Origin: Pseudomonas wenzhouensis
GTDB taxonomy: Bacteria; Pseudomonadota; Gammaproteobacteria; Pseudomonadales; Pseudomonadaceae
Length of the DNA: 64,000 bases
Direction: 5' to 3'
NCBI RefSeq assembly: GCF_021029445.1
Contig: NZ_CP072610.1
Coordinates: 1,984,001-2,048,000, forward strand
The notes beneath the pieces are model-generated. The model searched no databases. It was not told the DNA's origin and saw only the letters and a program-made list of their open reading frames with translations. The position numbers and the translations under genes are program-made. Positions 47,585-56,596 of this stretch are shown here, piece after piece; the first letter of the stretch is position 1; each line of letters begins with the position of its first letter.

Positions 47585-48063
47585 TTGACCTTTCCCAGGC
47601 CGGGGCTGACCTCGACGGCTATCCCCTGTTGAGCGCGCAACTGCAGGCGCTGCTTAGCGGTGAGCGTGACTTCATCGCCAATGCCGCGCAGTTTTCTGCC
47701 TTCCTGTTTCACGAGTTGCCTGACCTGAACTGGGCTGGCTTCTACTTGGTCAAGGACGGTGAGCTGGTACTCGGCCCGTTCCAGGGCAAGGTGGCCTGCG
47801 TGCGCATTCCCTTTGGGCGTGGTGTCTGCGGTGCTGCCGCGGCGAGCTTGCAGACGCAACGTGTCGAAGACGTGCATGCCTTCGCCGGGCACATCGCCTG
47901 CGACAGCGCCTCGAATAGCGAGCTGGTGGTGCCTCTGCTGAAGGAGGGACGCCTGATCGGCGTACTGGATCTGGACAGCCCGTCGCTGGGGCGCTTCAGC
48001 GAGGTGGATCAGGCGGGTATCGAAGGCTTGGCAGCGATCTTTCTGGCCGCCAGCGATTGCTGA
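47581..48063 (+). CDS. msrC: Free methionine-(R)-sulfoxide reductase (GAF type)
   Basis: A 160-residue GAF-domain enzyme that reduces free Met-R-sulfoxide. The three reactive cysteines are in 'GKVACVRIPFGRGVCGAAAA' and 'AGHIACDSASNSELVVPL', exactly the fRMsr pattern. Cytoplasmic, reduced by thioredoxin. Translation is coupled to the DUF815 gene by a four-base overlap. The stop is followed by a degenerate copy of the GGTGCGC repeat. Confidence 0.92.
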   Translation: MIDLSQAGADLDGYPLLSAQLQALLSGERDFIANAAQFSAFLFHELPDLNWAGFYLVKDGELVLGPFQGKVACVRIPFGRGVCGAAAASLQTQRVEDVHAFAGHIACDSASNSELVVPLLKEGRLIGVLDLDSPSLGRFSEVDQAGIEGLAAIFLAASDC

Positions 48064-48105
48064 GTAGGCCTTGGCTGCCGTTCTGGGTGGTTTCGAGCCG
48101 ATCCC

Positions 48106-48120
48106 ATAGGGTGCGCCATG
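48106..48120. repeat. Partial GGTGCGC repeat after msrC
   Basis: ATAGGGTGCGCCATG matches the left half of the repeats at 4647 and 39215; the right half has diverged. Confidence 0.4.
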
Positions 48121-48167
48121 TGTTCAGCCAGGCTGGACAAAGGGTGCACCTTGGGCAGCCGGTGTAT

Positions 48168-48830
48168 TCAGCGCCTGGCGCTGAGCTTCTCCAGCGTGCG
48201 CAGCTCGCCCGGTAGCAGTTGCTGCACGGACATACGGCTCTTGATGCGCTGATAGTGCGCCGCCAGCTTTGGCCATCGGCTGGCATCCAGCGTTTCACCA
48301 CTGTGCTCCATGTTGATCAGCTGACAAGCCAGCGCCAGATCCGCCATCGACAGTTGCTCGCCCAGGAAGAAGGGTGCATCACCCAGGGTACTTTGCAAAT
48401 AATCGAAATGGCTGGGTAGGGCTTGCTGGAGCGTCTCCTGCACTTTCTGTTCGTCGCATGGCTGGCCCATGCTGGCTTTCAGGACTCGATTGCGAAATAC
48501 GCTGAAGGTGCACAGTGGCGCCAGCTCGTAATCCGCATACTTTTCCAGCCAGCGCACTCTGGCGCGTTGCTCGGCACTTTCGCCATAGAGTGAGGGGCGT
48601 TCTGGATAGCGTTCCTCCAGGTACTGGCAGATCACACTGGAGTCGGCCAGTTTGACGTCGCCGTCGCTAAAGGCGGGAATCCGGCCCAGAGGATTGAGTT
48701 CGCGATACCAGTCAGGCTGGCCGAAGGGCATGATCACTTCGAGTTCGTAATCCAGACCTTTTTCGATCAGGCACAAACGGAGTTTACGGACGAAGGGGGA
48801 AAGGGGCGCCCCGTATACGGTCATGCTCAT
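48168..48830 (-). CDS. Glutathione S-transferase
   Basis: A 220-residue GST. The thioredoxin-fold N-domain has 'YGAPLSPFVRKLRLCLIEKGLDYELE', the cis-proline and glutathione-binding 'LNPLGRIPAFSDGDVKLADSSVICQYLEERYP'; the C-domain is all-helical with 'FFLGEQLSMADLALACQL', the N-capping box. A Ser (SPF) stands at the catalytic position. AGGAG precedes the ATG at 48830 by six bases. GST beside the tRNA block is a Pseudomonas arrangement. Confidence 0.93.
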   Translation of the reverse strand: MSMTVYGAPLSPFVRKLRLCLIEKGLDYELEVIMPFGQPDWYRELNPLGRIPAFSDGDVKLADSSVICQYLEERYPERPSLYGESAEQRARVRWLEKYADYELAPLCTFSVFRNRVLKASMGQPCDEQKVQETLQQALPSHFDYLQSTLGDAPFFLGEQLSMADLALACQLINMEHSGETLDASRWPKLAAHYQRIKSRMSVQQLLPGELRTLEKLSARR

Positions 48831-48894
48831 TGCCGCTCCTAATATTCGGTCAAGGTATCGGGCCGAGCGCTGGCGAAGGCTGCTCTGCCATCAC

Positions 48895-49662
48895 TCAGTC
48901 ATAGATGTTCTTCTTCTTCCAGCCGTTTTCTTCCAGGTCTTTCAGACCTTCGGTCAACTGGCTGGGTTCGGCTGCTGCGGGGGCATTCTTGTCGAGAACC
49001 ATGGCGTTGGCGCGTGCCAGTTGTTCCTCGAGACGCTTGAGTTGCGCCTGATAGGCTGCCGGTTCGGGTTGCTTACGCAAATATTGCACGCCCCGCTCGA
49101 ACGCCAGGCGAGCCTGCCCCGGCTGATTCTGTTGCAGCGCCGCCTGACCCAGGGTGGTGAACAGGTCGATGTGCACCTGCACCAGCATATGACGAACCTG
49201 CTTGAGCCAATGTTTGCCCACAGTGGCAGTGAGCAGGCCGCCCTGTACCGAACCAGTGATCAATGCATGGAAGTTTTCCAGGAGGAAACGTATTTCCTTG
49301 GCCTTGGCTTCGTTATTGATGGCCTGGGGCGGATTTTGCACGGTAATGGACTCACCCTTGGCGATCTCAGTCTTCAGGGTGGCGATATCGCTCTGCAGCG
49401 TGGCGTTCTGTTTATCCAGGGGTAGCAGGCGTTCGCTGACCTGCAGCTGTAGTTGGCTCAGCAGCAACTTCAGCTGAGGCGACATCAACTGGCCTGGCAT
49501 GCGCTCGGAAATATCCTGACAGCGCCGAATGCGGTCGAGCAGATCAGCGCGTTGGCGCGCCTTTTCCAGCTTGCTGCTCTCGACGGCATGGTTGACGTAG
49601 GCAATCACCATCAACAAGGCGATGCCTCCGACGATCAACATGGTTATCACGAGTGCGGACAC
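48895..49662 (-). CDS. Membrane-anchored coiled-coil protein, unknown function
   Basis: A 255-residue protein with one N-terminal transmembrane helix ('LVITMLIVGGIALLMVIAYVNHAV') and a long Leu/Gln-rich helical cytoplasmic or periplasmic part with coiled-coil stretches ('LSQLQLQVSERLLPLDKQNATLQSDIATLKTEI'). It ends Lys-rich ('ENGWKKKNIYD'). I recognise it only as a conserved pseudomonad protein between GST and tRNA genes. An IS5 element now lies 67 bp upstream of its start and may have displaced its promoter. Confidence 0.75.
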   Translation of the reverse strand: MSALVITMLIVGGIALLMVIAYVNHAVESSKLEKARQRADLLDRIRRCQDISERMPGQLMSPQLKLLLSQLQLQVSERLLPLDKQNATLQSDIATLKTEIAKGESITVQNPPQAINNEAKAKEIRFLLENFHALITGSVQGGLLTATVGKHWLKQVRHMLVQVHIDLFTTLGQAALQQNQPGQARLAFERGVQYLRKQPEPAAYQAQLKRLEEQLARANAMVLDKNAPAAAEPSQLTEGLKDLEENGWKKKNIYD

Positions 49663-49729
49663 AGCTTGGGAACCTCTCGAGAATCTGGCTTTTCGACCGA
49701 GTGTAGTGGCTTGGCTGCATGACTCCTAG

Positions 49730-51060
49730 CAGGCCGTTGAAAAAAGCCAGAGCCCGCGTGGCTCTGGCAAAATGGCGGCCATCCTCTTCTGCCGAAGCCA
49801 GCCCAAGCCGATGCGTGGACTCGACCTCAAACAAAACGAGCTGTTCAGTTATACGACGCTGGAGCAGCGCATCCCGAACGATCACCCGCTGCGTCCCCTG
49901 CGAGGCCTGGTCGATACCGTTCTGGCTTCGATGGATCGGGACTTCGACGGGCTGTACTCCACCCTGGGACGGGCCTCGATTGCGCCGGAGCGGCTGCTGC
50001 GCGCCTCGTTGCTGCAGGTGATTTACACCATTCGCTCCGAGCGGCAGTTGGTCGAGCAGATTGATTTCAACCTGCTGTTTCGCTGGTTCGTCGGCTTGTC
50101 GATGGACGAGCGCATGTGGGATCACTCGACCTTCAGCCAGAACCGTGACCGCTTGTTCAACCAGGATGTAGCGCGGCTGTTCTTCCAGCGCATCAAGTCG
50201 CTGGCCGCATGGTCCGAGTACGCCAGCAACGAGCATTTCAGCGTCGATGGCACGCTGATCGACGCCTGGGCCTCGCACAAGTCCTTTATCAAGAAGGATG
50301 GCGGCGACCCACCGGAGGATGGCACGCGCAACCCCGATGCCGACTTCAAGGGCGAGAAGCGCAGCAACGCGACCCACCAATCGACCAGCGATCCCGAGGC
50401 CCGGCTGGCGCGCAAGAGCAATGGCGATGCCAGTCGTCTGGCGCACATGGCCCACACGATGATGGAGCACCGCAACGGTCTGATCGTGGATGTGGAATGC
50501 ACCGAGTTCAATGGACGTGCCGAGGTAGAGGCGGCGCTGGAGATGCTGGAGCGCACGGCCAAGCCGGGCAGCACGGTAGGTGCAGACAAGAATTACGACC
50601 AGAAGCGTTTCGTGCAGAGGGCGCGCGAGCTGAAAGTGACACCGCATGTGGCGCAGAAGCGCAAGGGCAGCGCCATCGATGGGCGCACCACGCGGCATCC
50701 GGGGTATGCCGCCAGCCAGAAGATCCGCAAGCGGATCGAAGAAGGTTTTGGCTGGCTGAAGACGGTTGGCGGCCTGCGCAAGACCAAGCTGATCGGTCGC
50801 GCCAAGCTGAGTGCTCAGTTATTGCTGGGTTTCTCGGTCTACAACCTGATCCGACTGGGTAGCCTGTCGGGTTGGTGGCGAGGATCGCATGTATAGGGCG
50901 AGTTACGCCCAAAAAACGCCGAAAGGCGTGAGCGTGGTGCTGAAACCTGTCAAAAAGGCCTGAAGTCAGGCCTTGTGTGGACTCCGTTAGGCCAAAGCGC
51001 TTGAAAAAGCGCCAAACCGGACGGGTTGGGGCAGTTGAAGCCGAGTTTTTCAACGGCCTG
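49730..51060 (+). mobile_element. IS5-subgroup element with CTAG duplication
   Basis: A 1331-bp element with perfect 15-bp terminal inverted repeats CAGGCCGTTGAAAAA (49730-49744 and its complement at 51046-51060). CTAG occurs on both sides (49726-49729 and 51061-51064), the 4-bp duplication and CWAR target known for the IS5 subgroup. It sits between a membrane-protein gene and the tRNA promoter, 60 bp upstream of the -35 box. Confidence 0.92.
49811..50896 (+). CDS. IS5-family transposase
   Basis: A 361-residue DDE transposase starting MRGLDLKQNELFSYTTLEQRIP. Catalytic Asp in 'HFSVDGTLIDAWASHKSF', Asp in 'GADKNYDQKRFVQRA' and Glu in 'KRIEEGFGWLKTVGGLRKTK'. An in-frame ATG 39 bases upstream is an alternative start; neither has a clear ribosome-binding site. 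The frame is intact. Confidence 0.93.
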   Translation: MRGLDLKQNELFSYTTLEQRIPNDHPLRPLRGLVDTVLASMDRDFDGLYSTLGRASIAPERLLRASLLQVIYTIRSERQLVEQIDFNLLFRWFVGLSMDERMWDHSTFSQNRDRLFNQDVARLFFQRIKSLAAWSEYASNEHFSVDGTLIDAWASHKSFIKKDGGDPPEDGTRNPDADFKGEKRSNATHQSTSDPEARLARKSNGDASRLAHMAHTMMEHRNGLIVDVECTEFNGRAEVEAALEMLERTAKPGSTVGADKNYDQKRFVQRARELKVTPHVAQKRKGSAIDGRTTRHPGYAASQKIRKRIEEGFGWLKTVGGLRKTKLIGRAKLSAQLLLGFSVYNLIRLGSLSGWWRGSHV

Positions 51061-51120
51061 CTAGTGGCATATCGATTTATGACCTGAAGTCTTTGATTTT
51101 AAAAATTTTTTAGAGAGTGG

Positions 51121-51149
51121 TTGACGACCTCCAAAAGCCTCCATAGAAT
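51121..51149 (+). promoter_or_regulatory. Sigma-70 promoter of the tRNA operon
   Basis: TTGACG (51121-51126) and TAGAAT (51144-51149) separated by 17 bp, followed by the GC-rich GCGCGCC discriminator usual for stringently controlled stable-RNA promoters. Starts 61 bp after the IS5 end and so survived the insertion. Confidence 0.85.
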
Positions 51150-51221
51150 GCGCGCCACTTCCAGCGCAAAGCCAGATGCAGAGCGAAGGAAGCCGGAAAG
51201 TTGCTTGATGTTCCGGGGTGT

Positions 51222-51297
51222 GTCCCCTTCGTCTAGTGGCCTAGGACACCGCCCTTTCACGGCGGTAACAGGGGTTCGAGTCCCCTAGGGGACGCCA
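51222..51297 (+). tRNA. tRNA-Glu (TTC), first copy
   Basis: A 76-base cloverleaf with encoded CCA: acceptor GTCCCCT/AGGGGAC, anticodon TTC in loop CTTTCAC, T-arm GTTCGAG. Pairs with the following tRNA-Gly at 14 bp. Confidence 0.97.
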
Positions 51298-51311
51298 ATT
51301 CAAGTTGCACT

Positions 51312-51387
<76 letters not shown>

Positions 51388-51432
51388 AAATTTCGAAATG
51401 CTGCTTTTGCAGGGTTTCAAGCGAAGTTCCAG

Positions 51433-51508
51433 GTCCCCTTCGTCTAGTGGCCTAGGACACCGCCCTTTCACGGCGGTAACAGGGGTTCGAGTCCCCTAGG
51501 GGACGCCA
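51433..51508 (+). tRNA. tRNA-Glu (TTC), second copy
   Basis: Identical to the copy at 51222, including the 14-bp spacer after it, so the Glu-Gly unit was duplicated in tandem with a 211-bp period. Confidence 0.97.
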
Positions 51509-51522
51509 ATTCAAGTTGCACT

Positions 51523-51598
<76 letters not shown>

Positions 51599-51601
51599 AA
51601 T

Positions 51602-51639
51602 AAACGAAAACGCCGCTCAATCGAGCGGCGTTTTCGTTT
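51602..51639 (+). terminator. Terminator of the tRNA operon
   Basis: A 17-bp perfect stem with a four-base loop, core AACGCCGCTC/GAGCGGCGTT; the A/T-rich stem base supplies the U-tract. Confidence 0.9.
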
Positions 51640-51664
51640 CTGTCGTTTGTACAGGCACAAAACG

Positions 51665-51698
51665 AAAGGCCCGCCGGTTTACCGTGCGGGCCTTTTGT
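51665..51698 (-). terminator. Bidirectional terminator facing the hypothetical gene
   Basis: AAAGGCCCGC and its complement GCGGGCCTTT surround a 14-base centre. It lies 12 bp past the stop of the leftward gene at 51710 and is usable in both directions. Confidence 0.75.
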
Positions 51699-51709
51699 TT
51701 ATTGGCTGA

Positions 51710-52117
51710 TCAGTGCTTGGAGCCGTCTGTGGGCAGGGCTAGCAGCTGTTTTTCCTGGTTCCAGTCGAAGGGTTCGTCGTTCTCTTCGGCTTCGAAGCGG
51801 CGTTCGTCGAGGCTTTGGTACAGGGAGATTTCCTCGTCAGGCATGAAGTGCAGGCAGTCGCCGCCGAAGAACCACAGCAGGTCGCGTGGGACCAGATGGG
51901 CGATCTGCGGATAGCGGTGGAATACCTGGCTGATCAGATCCTGGCCCAGGTACTGGCTGGACACCGGATCGCGCGGCAGTTCGGCGAGCAGTTCGTCGTA
52001 GCGCTCGAGGAACAGGGCGTGGCTGTCGTCGAGCACCTGTTCGGCTTCGCCTAGGGCGACGAGAATGCCGCGCAGGTGGTTGAGCAGGGCGAGGTGGTGG
52101 TCGAGGTGGCTGGCCAT
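51710..52117 (-). CDS. Conserved hypothetical protein between tRNAs and fadE
   Basis: A 135-residue acidic soluble protein (MASHLDHHLALLNHLRGILVALGEAEQVLDDSH..., later 'DLLWFFGGDCLHFMPDEEISLYQSLDERRFEAEENDEPFDW'). It has no export signal or known motif. The same position next to fadE is occupied by a short conserved gene in P. aeruginosa as I recall. The start at 52117 avoids an upstream extension read from intergenic sequence. Confidence 0.75.
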   Translation of the reverse strand: MASHLDHHLALLNHLRGILVALGEAEQVLDDSHALFLERYDELLAELPRDPVSSQYLGQDLISQVFHRYPQIAHLVPRDLLWFFGGDCLHFMPDEEISLYQSLDERRFEAEENDEPFDWNQEKQLLALPTDGSKH

Positions 52118-52260
52118 GGTGCGATTTCCTGAAGGGTAAAACGGGCGCAGGAGTATAGAGTTCCTGGCGCCCGCTGTCCCGTTCGGCTGGCCTTTGCGTG
52201 GGAGGGGGCAGCCGCGATGCCAGAAACTCGCGGCTGAAGCCTCTCCCACAAACGGTAGCG

Positions 52261-54708
52261 TCAGCGCACCTTGCCGCGGCCGAGCTTGAGCTCGTCCTTG
52301 GCGAAGTCGTCGACGTCGATCACCCGACGCCGCGCCGCTTCGGCTGCTTGCAGGCGCTGGCCCTGTTCGCCGTCGAGAATGCCGGCAGCAATCGCGGCCT
52401 CAATGGCGTCCTGGCCCGGCGCCGGTTGCAGGCTGCCGTCCTTGAGCGCCTGATGCAGACGCTTGCGTGCGTCTCGGCTGGCTTGCACCAGACTCAGTGC
52501 ATGCTGCAGGGCGCCGACCGAATCCTGGTCGGCCTGCGGGCGATAGCAGCCTTCCAGCACCGACTCCAGCGCCGGGTCGCCGGCCTGGCGGCAGATGATC
52601 GCGGCTACCTCGGCGTCCAGCGCATCGCTCGGGCCGTGATGGCGGCGACCCAGCGGGAACACCAGCACTTTCAGCAGACAACCGAACAGGCGGTTGGGGA
52701 AGTTGCTCAGCAGGTCATCGAGTGCCTGCTCGGCGTGGTAGAGGTTTTCCTCCATGGCCCAGCGCAGCAGCGGTCTGACGGATTCCTGATAGTCCAAATC
52801 GTGGTAGCGCTTGAGTGCCGCCGAGCCCAGGTAGAGATAGCTGAGCACATCACCCAGGCGCGCAGACAGGCGTTCGCGACGCTTCAGGTCACCGCCGAGC
52901 AGCATCATGCTGCTGTCGGCGCACAGGGCGAAGGCCGCGGCCAGGCGGTTGAGCGCACGGTAGTAGGGTTGGCTGAGGTCATCACCGGGCACCAGGCCCA
53001 GGCGGCCTAGAGTCAAGCCGAGGAGGAAACTGCTGGCGGCATTGCCGACGGCGAAGCCGATATGGCTCATCAGCAGGGCGTCGAACTCGGTCAGTGCCTG
53101 GTCCTTGTCCTCGCGGTCGGCCAGGGCCATTTCCTTGAGCACGTAGGGATGGCAGCGGATGGCGCCCTGGCCGAAGATCATCAGGTTGCGCGAGAGAATG
53201 TTGGCACCCTCGACGGTGATGAAAATCGGCGCACCCTGCCAGGAGCGGGCCAGGTAGTTGTTCGGGCCCATGATGATGCCCTTGCCGCCGTGTACGTCCA
53301 TGGCGTGGCCGATGCACTCGCGGCCGCGTTCGGTCAGGTGGTATTTGAGGATTGCCGACAGTACCGAGGGTTTCTCGCCCAGGTCGACGGCGTTGGCGGT
53401 GAGGATCCGCGCGCTGTCCATCAGCCAGGCGTTGCCGCCAATGCGTGCCAGGGCTTCCTGGATGCCTTCGAAGGCGGCCAGCGGTACGTTGAACTGTTCA
53501 CGTAGCTGCGCGTATTGGCCGGTGACCAGGCTGGTGAACTTGGCCGCGCCGGTGCCGACTGCCGGCAGCGAGATGGAGCGGCCCACCGACAGGCAGTTCA
53601 TCAGCATCATCCAGCCCTTGCCCAGGTATTCCTGGCCACCGATCAGGTAATCCAGCGGAATGAAGACGTCCTTGCCCGAGTTGGGGCCGTTCATGAAGGC
53701 GGCGCCCAGCGGCAGGTGACGGCGGCCGATGTCCACGCCGGGTGTATCGGTGGGGATCAGCGCCAGGCTGATGCCCAGGTCTTCCTGGTCGCCCAGCAGG
53801 TGATCCGGGTCGTAGGCCTTGAAGGCCAGGCCGAGCAGGGTGGCCACCGGGCCGAGGGTGATGTAGCGCTTCTCCCAGTTCAGGCGCAGGCCGATCACTT
53901 CTTCGCCGTTGTACTGGCCCTTGCAGATGATCCCGGTGTCCGGCATGGCGCCGGCGTCGGAGCCGGCCAGCGGGCCGGTAAGGGCGAAGCAGGGGATGTC
54001 ATCGCCGCGTGCCAGGCGTGGCAGGTAATGGTTGCGCTGTGCTTCGGTACCGTAGTGCAGAAGCAGCTCGGCCGGGCCGAGGGAGTTGGGCACCATTACG
54101 GTGGAGGCCAGATCGCCACTGCGGGTGGCCAGCTTCATCGCCACTTGTGAGTGGGCGTAGGCGGAGAAACCCTTGCCGCCATATTCCTTGGGAATGATCA
54201 GGGCGAAGAAGCCATGCTGCTTGATGTGCGCCCAGGCCTTCTCCGGCAGGTCCATCTCCTGGCCGATCTGCCAGTCGCTGATCATCGCGCAGAGTTCTTC
54301 GGTGGGGCCGTCGATGAAGGCCTGTTCTTCCTCGGTCAGCCTGGCCTTGGGGTAGGCCAGCAGCTTGTCCCAGTCGGGCTTGCCACTGAACAGCTCACCG
54401 TCCCACCACACCGTACCGGCTTCGATGGCATCGCGTTCGGTGGCTGACATCGGCGGTAGTACGCGCTGGAACCAGGCAAACAGCGGGCGGGTGAACAGTT
54501 GCCGGCGCAGATCACCGAGCAGAATGAAGGCGGCGCCGGCGCCGGTGATGATCCACAGCAGCAGTTGCAGCCAGCCCGGTACCGGGCTGAACAATGCCAT
54601 GGTCAGCAGGTAGGCTGCGCTGATGCCGAGAGCGGTGTGGGCGGCGGTGCGGCGATGGGCCAGGTAGGCGACCCCGAGCAGTAGCCCCAATAACCAGATG
54701 ACGAGCAT
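52261..54708 (-). CDS. fadE: Acyl-CoA dehydrogenase FadE
   Basis: An 815-residue flavoenzyme, first step of fatty-acid beta-oxidation. N-terminal hydrophobic segments ('LVIWLLGLLLGVAYLA', 'LQLLLWIITGAGAAFILLG') anchor it to the membrane, as in the 814-residue E. coli protein. FAD/substrate regions include 'CFALTGPLAGSDAGAMPDTG' and 'GKGWMMLMNCLSVGRSISLPAVGTGAAK'; 'AMDVHGGKGIIMGPNNYLAR' and a DUF1974 C-terminal domain follow. The ATG at 54708 has GGAGGA six bases upstream, which rules out longer in-frame starts. Confidence 0.94.
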   Translation of the reverse strand: MLVIWLLGLLLGVAYLAHRRTAAHTALGISAAYLLTMALFSPVPGWLQLLLWIITGAGAAFILLGDLRRQLFTRPLFAWFQRVLPPMSATERDAIEAGTVWWDGELFSGKPDWDKLLAYPKARLTEEEQAFIDGPTEELCAMISDWQIGQEMDLPEKAWAHIKQHGFFALIIPKEYGGKGFSAYAHSQVAMKLATRSGDLASTVMVPNSLGPAELLLHYGTEAQRNHYLPRLARGDDIPCFALTGPLAGSDAGAMPDTGIICKGQYNGEEVIGLRLNWEKRYITLGPVATLLGLAFKAYDPDHLLGDQEDLGISLALIPTDTPGVDIGRRHLPLGAAFMNGPNSGKDVFIPLDYLIGGQEYLGKGWMMLMNCLSVGRSISLPAVGTGAAKFTSLVTGQYAQLREQFNVPLAAFEGIQEALARIGGNAWLMDSARILTANAVDLGEKPSVLSAILKYHLTERGRECIGHAMDVHGGKGIIMGPNNYLARSWQGAPIFITVEGANILSRNLMIFGQGAIRCHPYVLKEMALADREDKDQALTEFDALLMSHIGFAVGNAASSFLLGLTLGRLGLVPGDDLSQPYYRALNRLAAAFALCADSSMMLLGGDLKRRERLSARLGDVLSYLYLGSAALKRYHDLDYQESVRPLLRWAMEENLYHAEQALDDLLSNFPNRLFGCLLKVLVFPLGRRHHGPSDALDAEVAAIICRQAGDPALESVLEGCYRPQADQDSVGALQHALSLVQASRDARKRLHQALKDGSLQPAPGQDAIEAAIAAGILDGEQGQRLQAAEAARRRVIDVDDFAKDELKLGRGKVR

Positions 54709-54846
54709 GTGCATTCCTCCATGATTCGAGCGGGCGACGCCCCGAGCATAGCCATAAATGGCGAGAGGGGCGGTGAGCTTGGCCGGATCGTCGTGAGCAT
54801 CACGCAATTGGCGGATTAGACTGAAGCGAACTTCAGGAGCCCCGTC

Positions 54847-55509
54847 ATGCAGATCTATCTTCGCCCCGGCCGCTTCATTGACAGTGACCATCCATTGGTA
54901 GTCGAGTTCGCCGAGCGTTGGCGTGGCGCTTCACGAGAGCCGCGTAATCAGGCCATCGCACTCTACCTCGCCGTGCGCGACGAGATTCGCTACAACCCCT
55001 ATGCCTTCAGCCTCGATGCGCAGACGCTGAAGGCCAGCCACGCGCTGACGGCCGGGGAGTCCTACTGCGTGCCCAAGGCCAATCTGCTCGCGGCATGCGC
55101 AAGGCATTGCGGCATTCCTGCGCGTATCGGCCTGGCCGATGTGCGCAATCACCTGTCCACGCCGCGCCTGCTGGAGCTGCTGCGCAGCGAGGTGTTCGCC
55201 ATGCACGGCTACACCGAGCTGTATCTGGATGGGTGCTGGGTCAAGGCCACGCCGGCCTTCAACGAAGCGCTGTGCCGGGTGTTCAAGGTGGCACCGCTGG
55301 CGTTCGACGGTGTGCATGACAGCGTCTTCCATCCCTACAACGACAGGGGCGAGCGCTATATGGAGTACCTGCAGGATCACGGCCAGTTCGAGGATCTGCC
55401 CGAGCAACTGTTCTTCGAGCACCTGCGCGGGCGCTACCCGCATCTGTTCGAGGTCGGCGCGCTGGAACTGAGTGGCGACATGCAGCGTGAGGCCTGTGTT
55501 ATCGACTGA
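54847..55509 (+). CDS. Transglutaminase-like domain protein
   Basis: A 220-residue papain-fold protein. The Cys nucleophile is in 'AGESYCVPKANLLAACARHCGIPARIGLADV' and the His in 'FAMHGYTELYLDGCWVKATPAFN', the transglutaminase-core arrangement; the third residue of the usual Asp position is in 'KATPAFN' with no Asp, so the triad may use another acid or be incomplete. No signal peptide, so cytoplasmic. Substrate unknown. Confidence 0.82.
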   Translation: MQIYLRPGRFIDSDHPLVVEFAERWRGASREPRNQAIALYLAVRDEIRYNPYAFSLDAQTLKASHALTAGESYCVPKANLLAACARHCGIPARIGLADVRNHLSTPRLLELLRSEVFAMHGYTELYLDGCWVKATPAFNEALCRVFKVAPLAFDGVHDSVFHPYNDRGERYMEYLQDHGQFEDLPEQLFFEHLRGRYPHLFEVGALELSGDMQREACVID

Positions 55510-55663
55510 GTCGATAATCAAGATCGCCATCACGGCCTTTTCTCCGTGCGTCAGGGCCGGTAGGGTGCATGCCAGTAAAGCGCGGACGTAACACGCGGTT
55601 GCAATCGTGCGTCTTCATCCTCATCTATAACGATCTCACTCTCGCGCGGGAAACCCCTTCTTC

Positions 55664-56596
55664 ATGAGCTCCGCCCTGACCATTCGGCAGTTGACCAAGA
55701 CCTACGGAAACGGCTTCCAGGCCCTGCATGGCATCGACCTGGACGTTGCCGAAGGTGACTTCTTCGCCTTGCTCGGCCCCAATGGCGCTGGCAAATCCAC
55801 CACCATCGGCATCCTCTCCACGCTGGTGAACAAGAGCGGCGGCACGGTCAGCGTGTTCGGCCATGACCTCGACCGCGAGCCCTATGCGCTCAAGCGCTGC
55901 CTGGGCGTGGTGCCGCAGGAGTTCAACTTCAACCAGTTCGAGAAGGTGTTCGACATCGTCGTTACCCAGGCCGGCTACTACGGTATTCCACGCTCCATCG
56001 CCAAGGCGCGTGCCGAGCAGTATCTGACTCAGCTTGGCCTGTGGGAAAAGCGCAACGTCGCCTCGCGCGAGCTGTCTGGCGGCATGAAGCGCCGGCTGAT
56101 GATTGCCCGCGCCCTGGTGCATCAGCCGCGTCTGCTGATCCTCGACGAGCCCACCGCCGGCGTTGACATCGAGCTGCGCCGGTCGATGTGGAGCTTTCTC
56201 ACCGAACTGAACCAGCAGGGCATCACCATCATCCTCACCACGCATTATCTGGAGGAGGCCGAACAGCTGTGCCGCAATATCGGCATCATCGACCATGGGC
56301 GTATCGTCGAGCTGAGCAGCATGAAGGATCTGCTCAAGAAGCTGCATGTCGAGACCTTCCTGCTCGACCTCAAGGACTCCTACAGTGAGGCGCCGAACCT
56401 GCTGGGTTACCCCGTACGCCTGGTCGACCACCACACCCTGGAAGTGCAGGTGGAGAAGAGTCAGGGGCTCAATGCGCTGTTCCAGCAGTTGGCCCAGCAG
56501 CAGGTGCAGGTGCTGAGCCTGCGCAACAAGAGCAATCGCCTGGAGGAGCTGTTCGTCTCTCTGGTGGAAAAGAACCTGGCCAAGGTGGCGCAATGA
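55664..56596 (+). CDS. ABC-2 exporter, ATP-binding subunit (YadG-like)
   Basis: A 310-residue nucleotide-binding protein: Walker A 'LLGPNGAGKSTTIGILS', signature 'SRELSGGMKRRLMIARAL', Walker B 'LLILDEPTAGVDIELRR', switch His 'TTHYLEEAEQL'. The C-terminal ~80 residues are an accessory domain. It overlaps the permease gene by four bases. Substrate unknown; homologs are linked to drug or lipid export. Confidence 0.92.
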   Translation: MSSALTIRQLTKTYGNGFQALHGIDLDVAEGDFFALLGPNGAGKSTTIGILSTLVNKSGGTVSVFGHDLDREPYALKRCLGVVPQEFNFNQFEKVFDIVVTQAGYYGIPRSIAKARAEQYLTQLGLWEKRNVASRELSGGMKRRLMIARALVHQPRLLILDEPTAGVDIELRRSMWSFLTELNQQGITIILTTHYLEEAEQLCRNIGIIDHGRIVELSSMKDLLKKLHVETFLLDLKDSYSEAPNLLGYPVRLVDHHTLEVQVEKSQGLNALFQQLAQQQVQVLSLRNKSNRLEELFVSLVEKNLAKVAQ

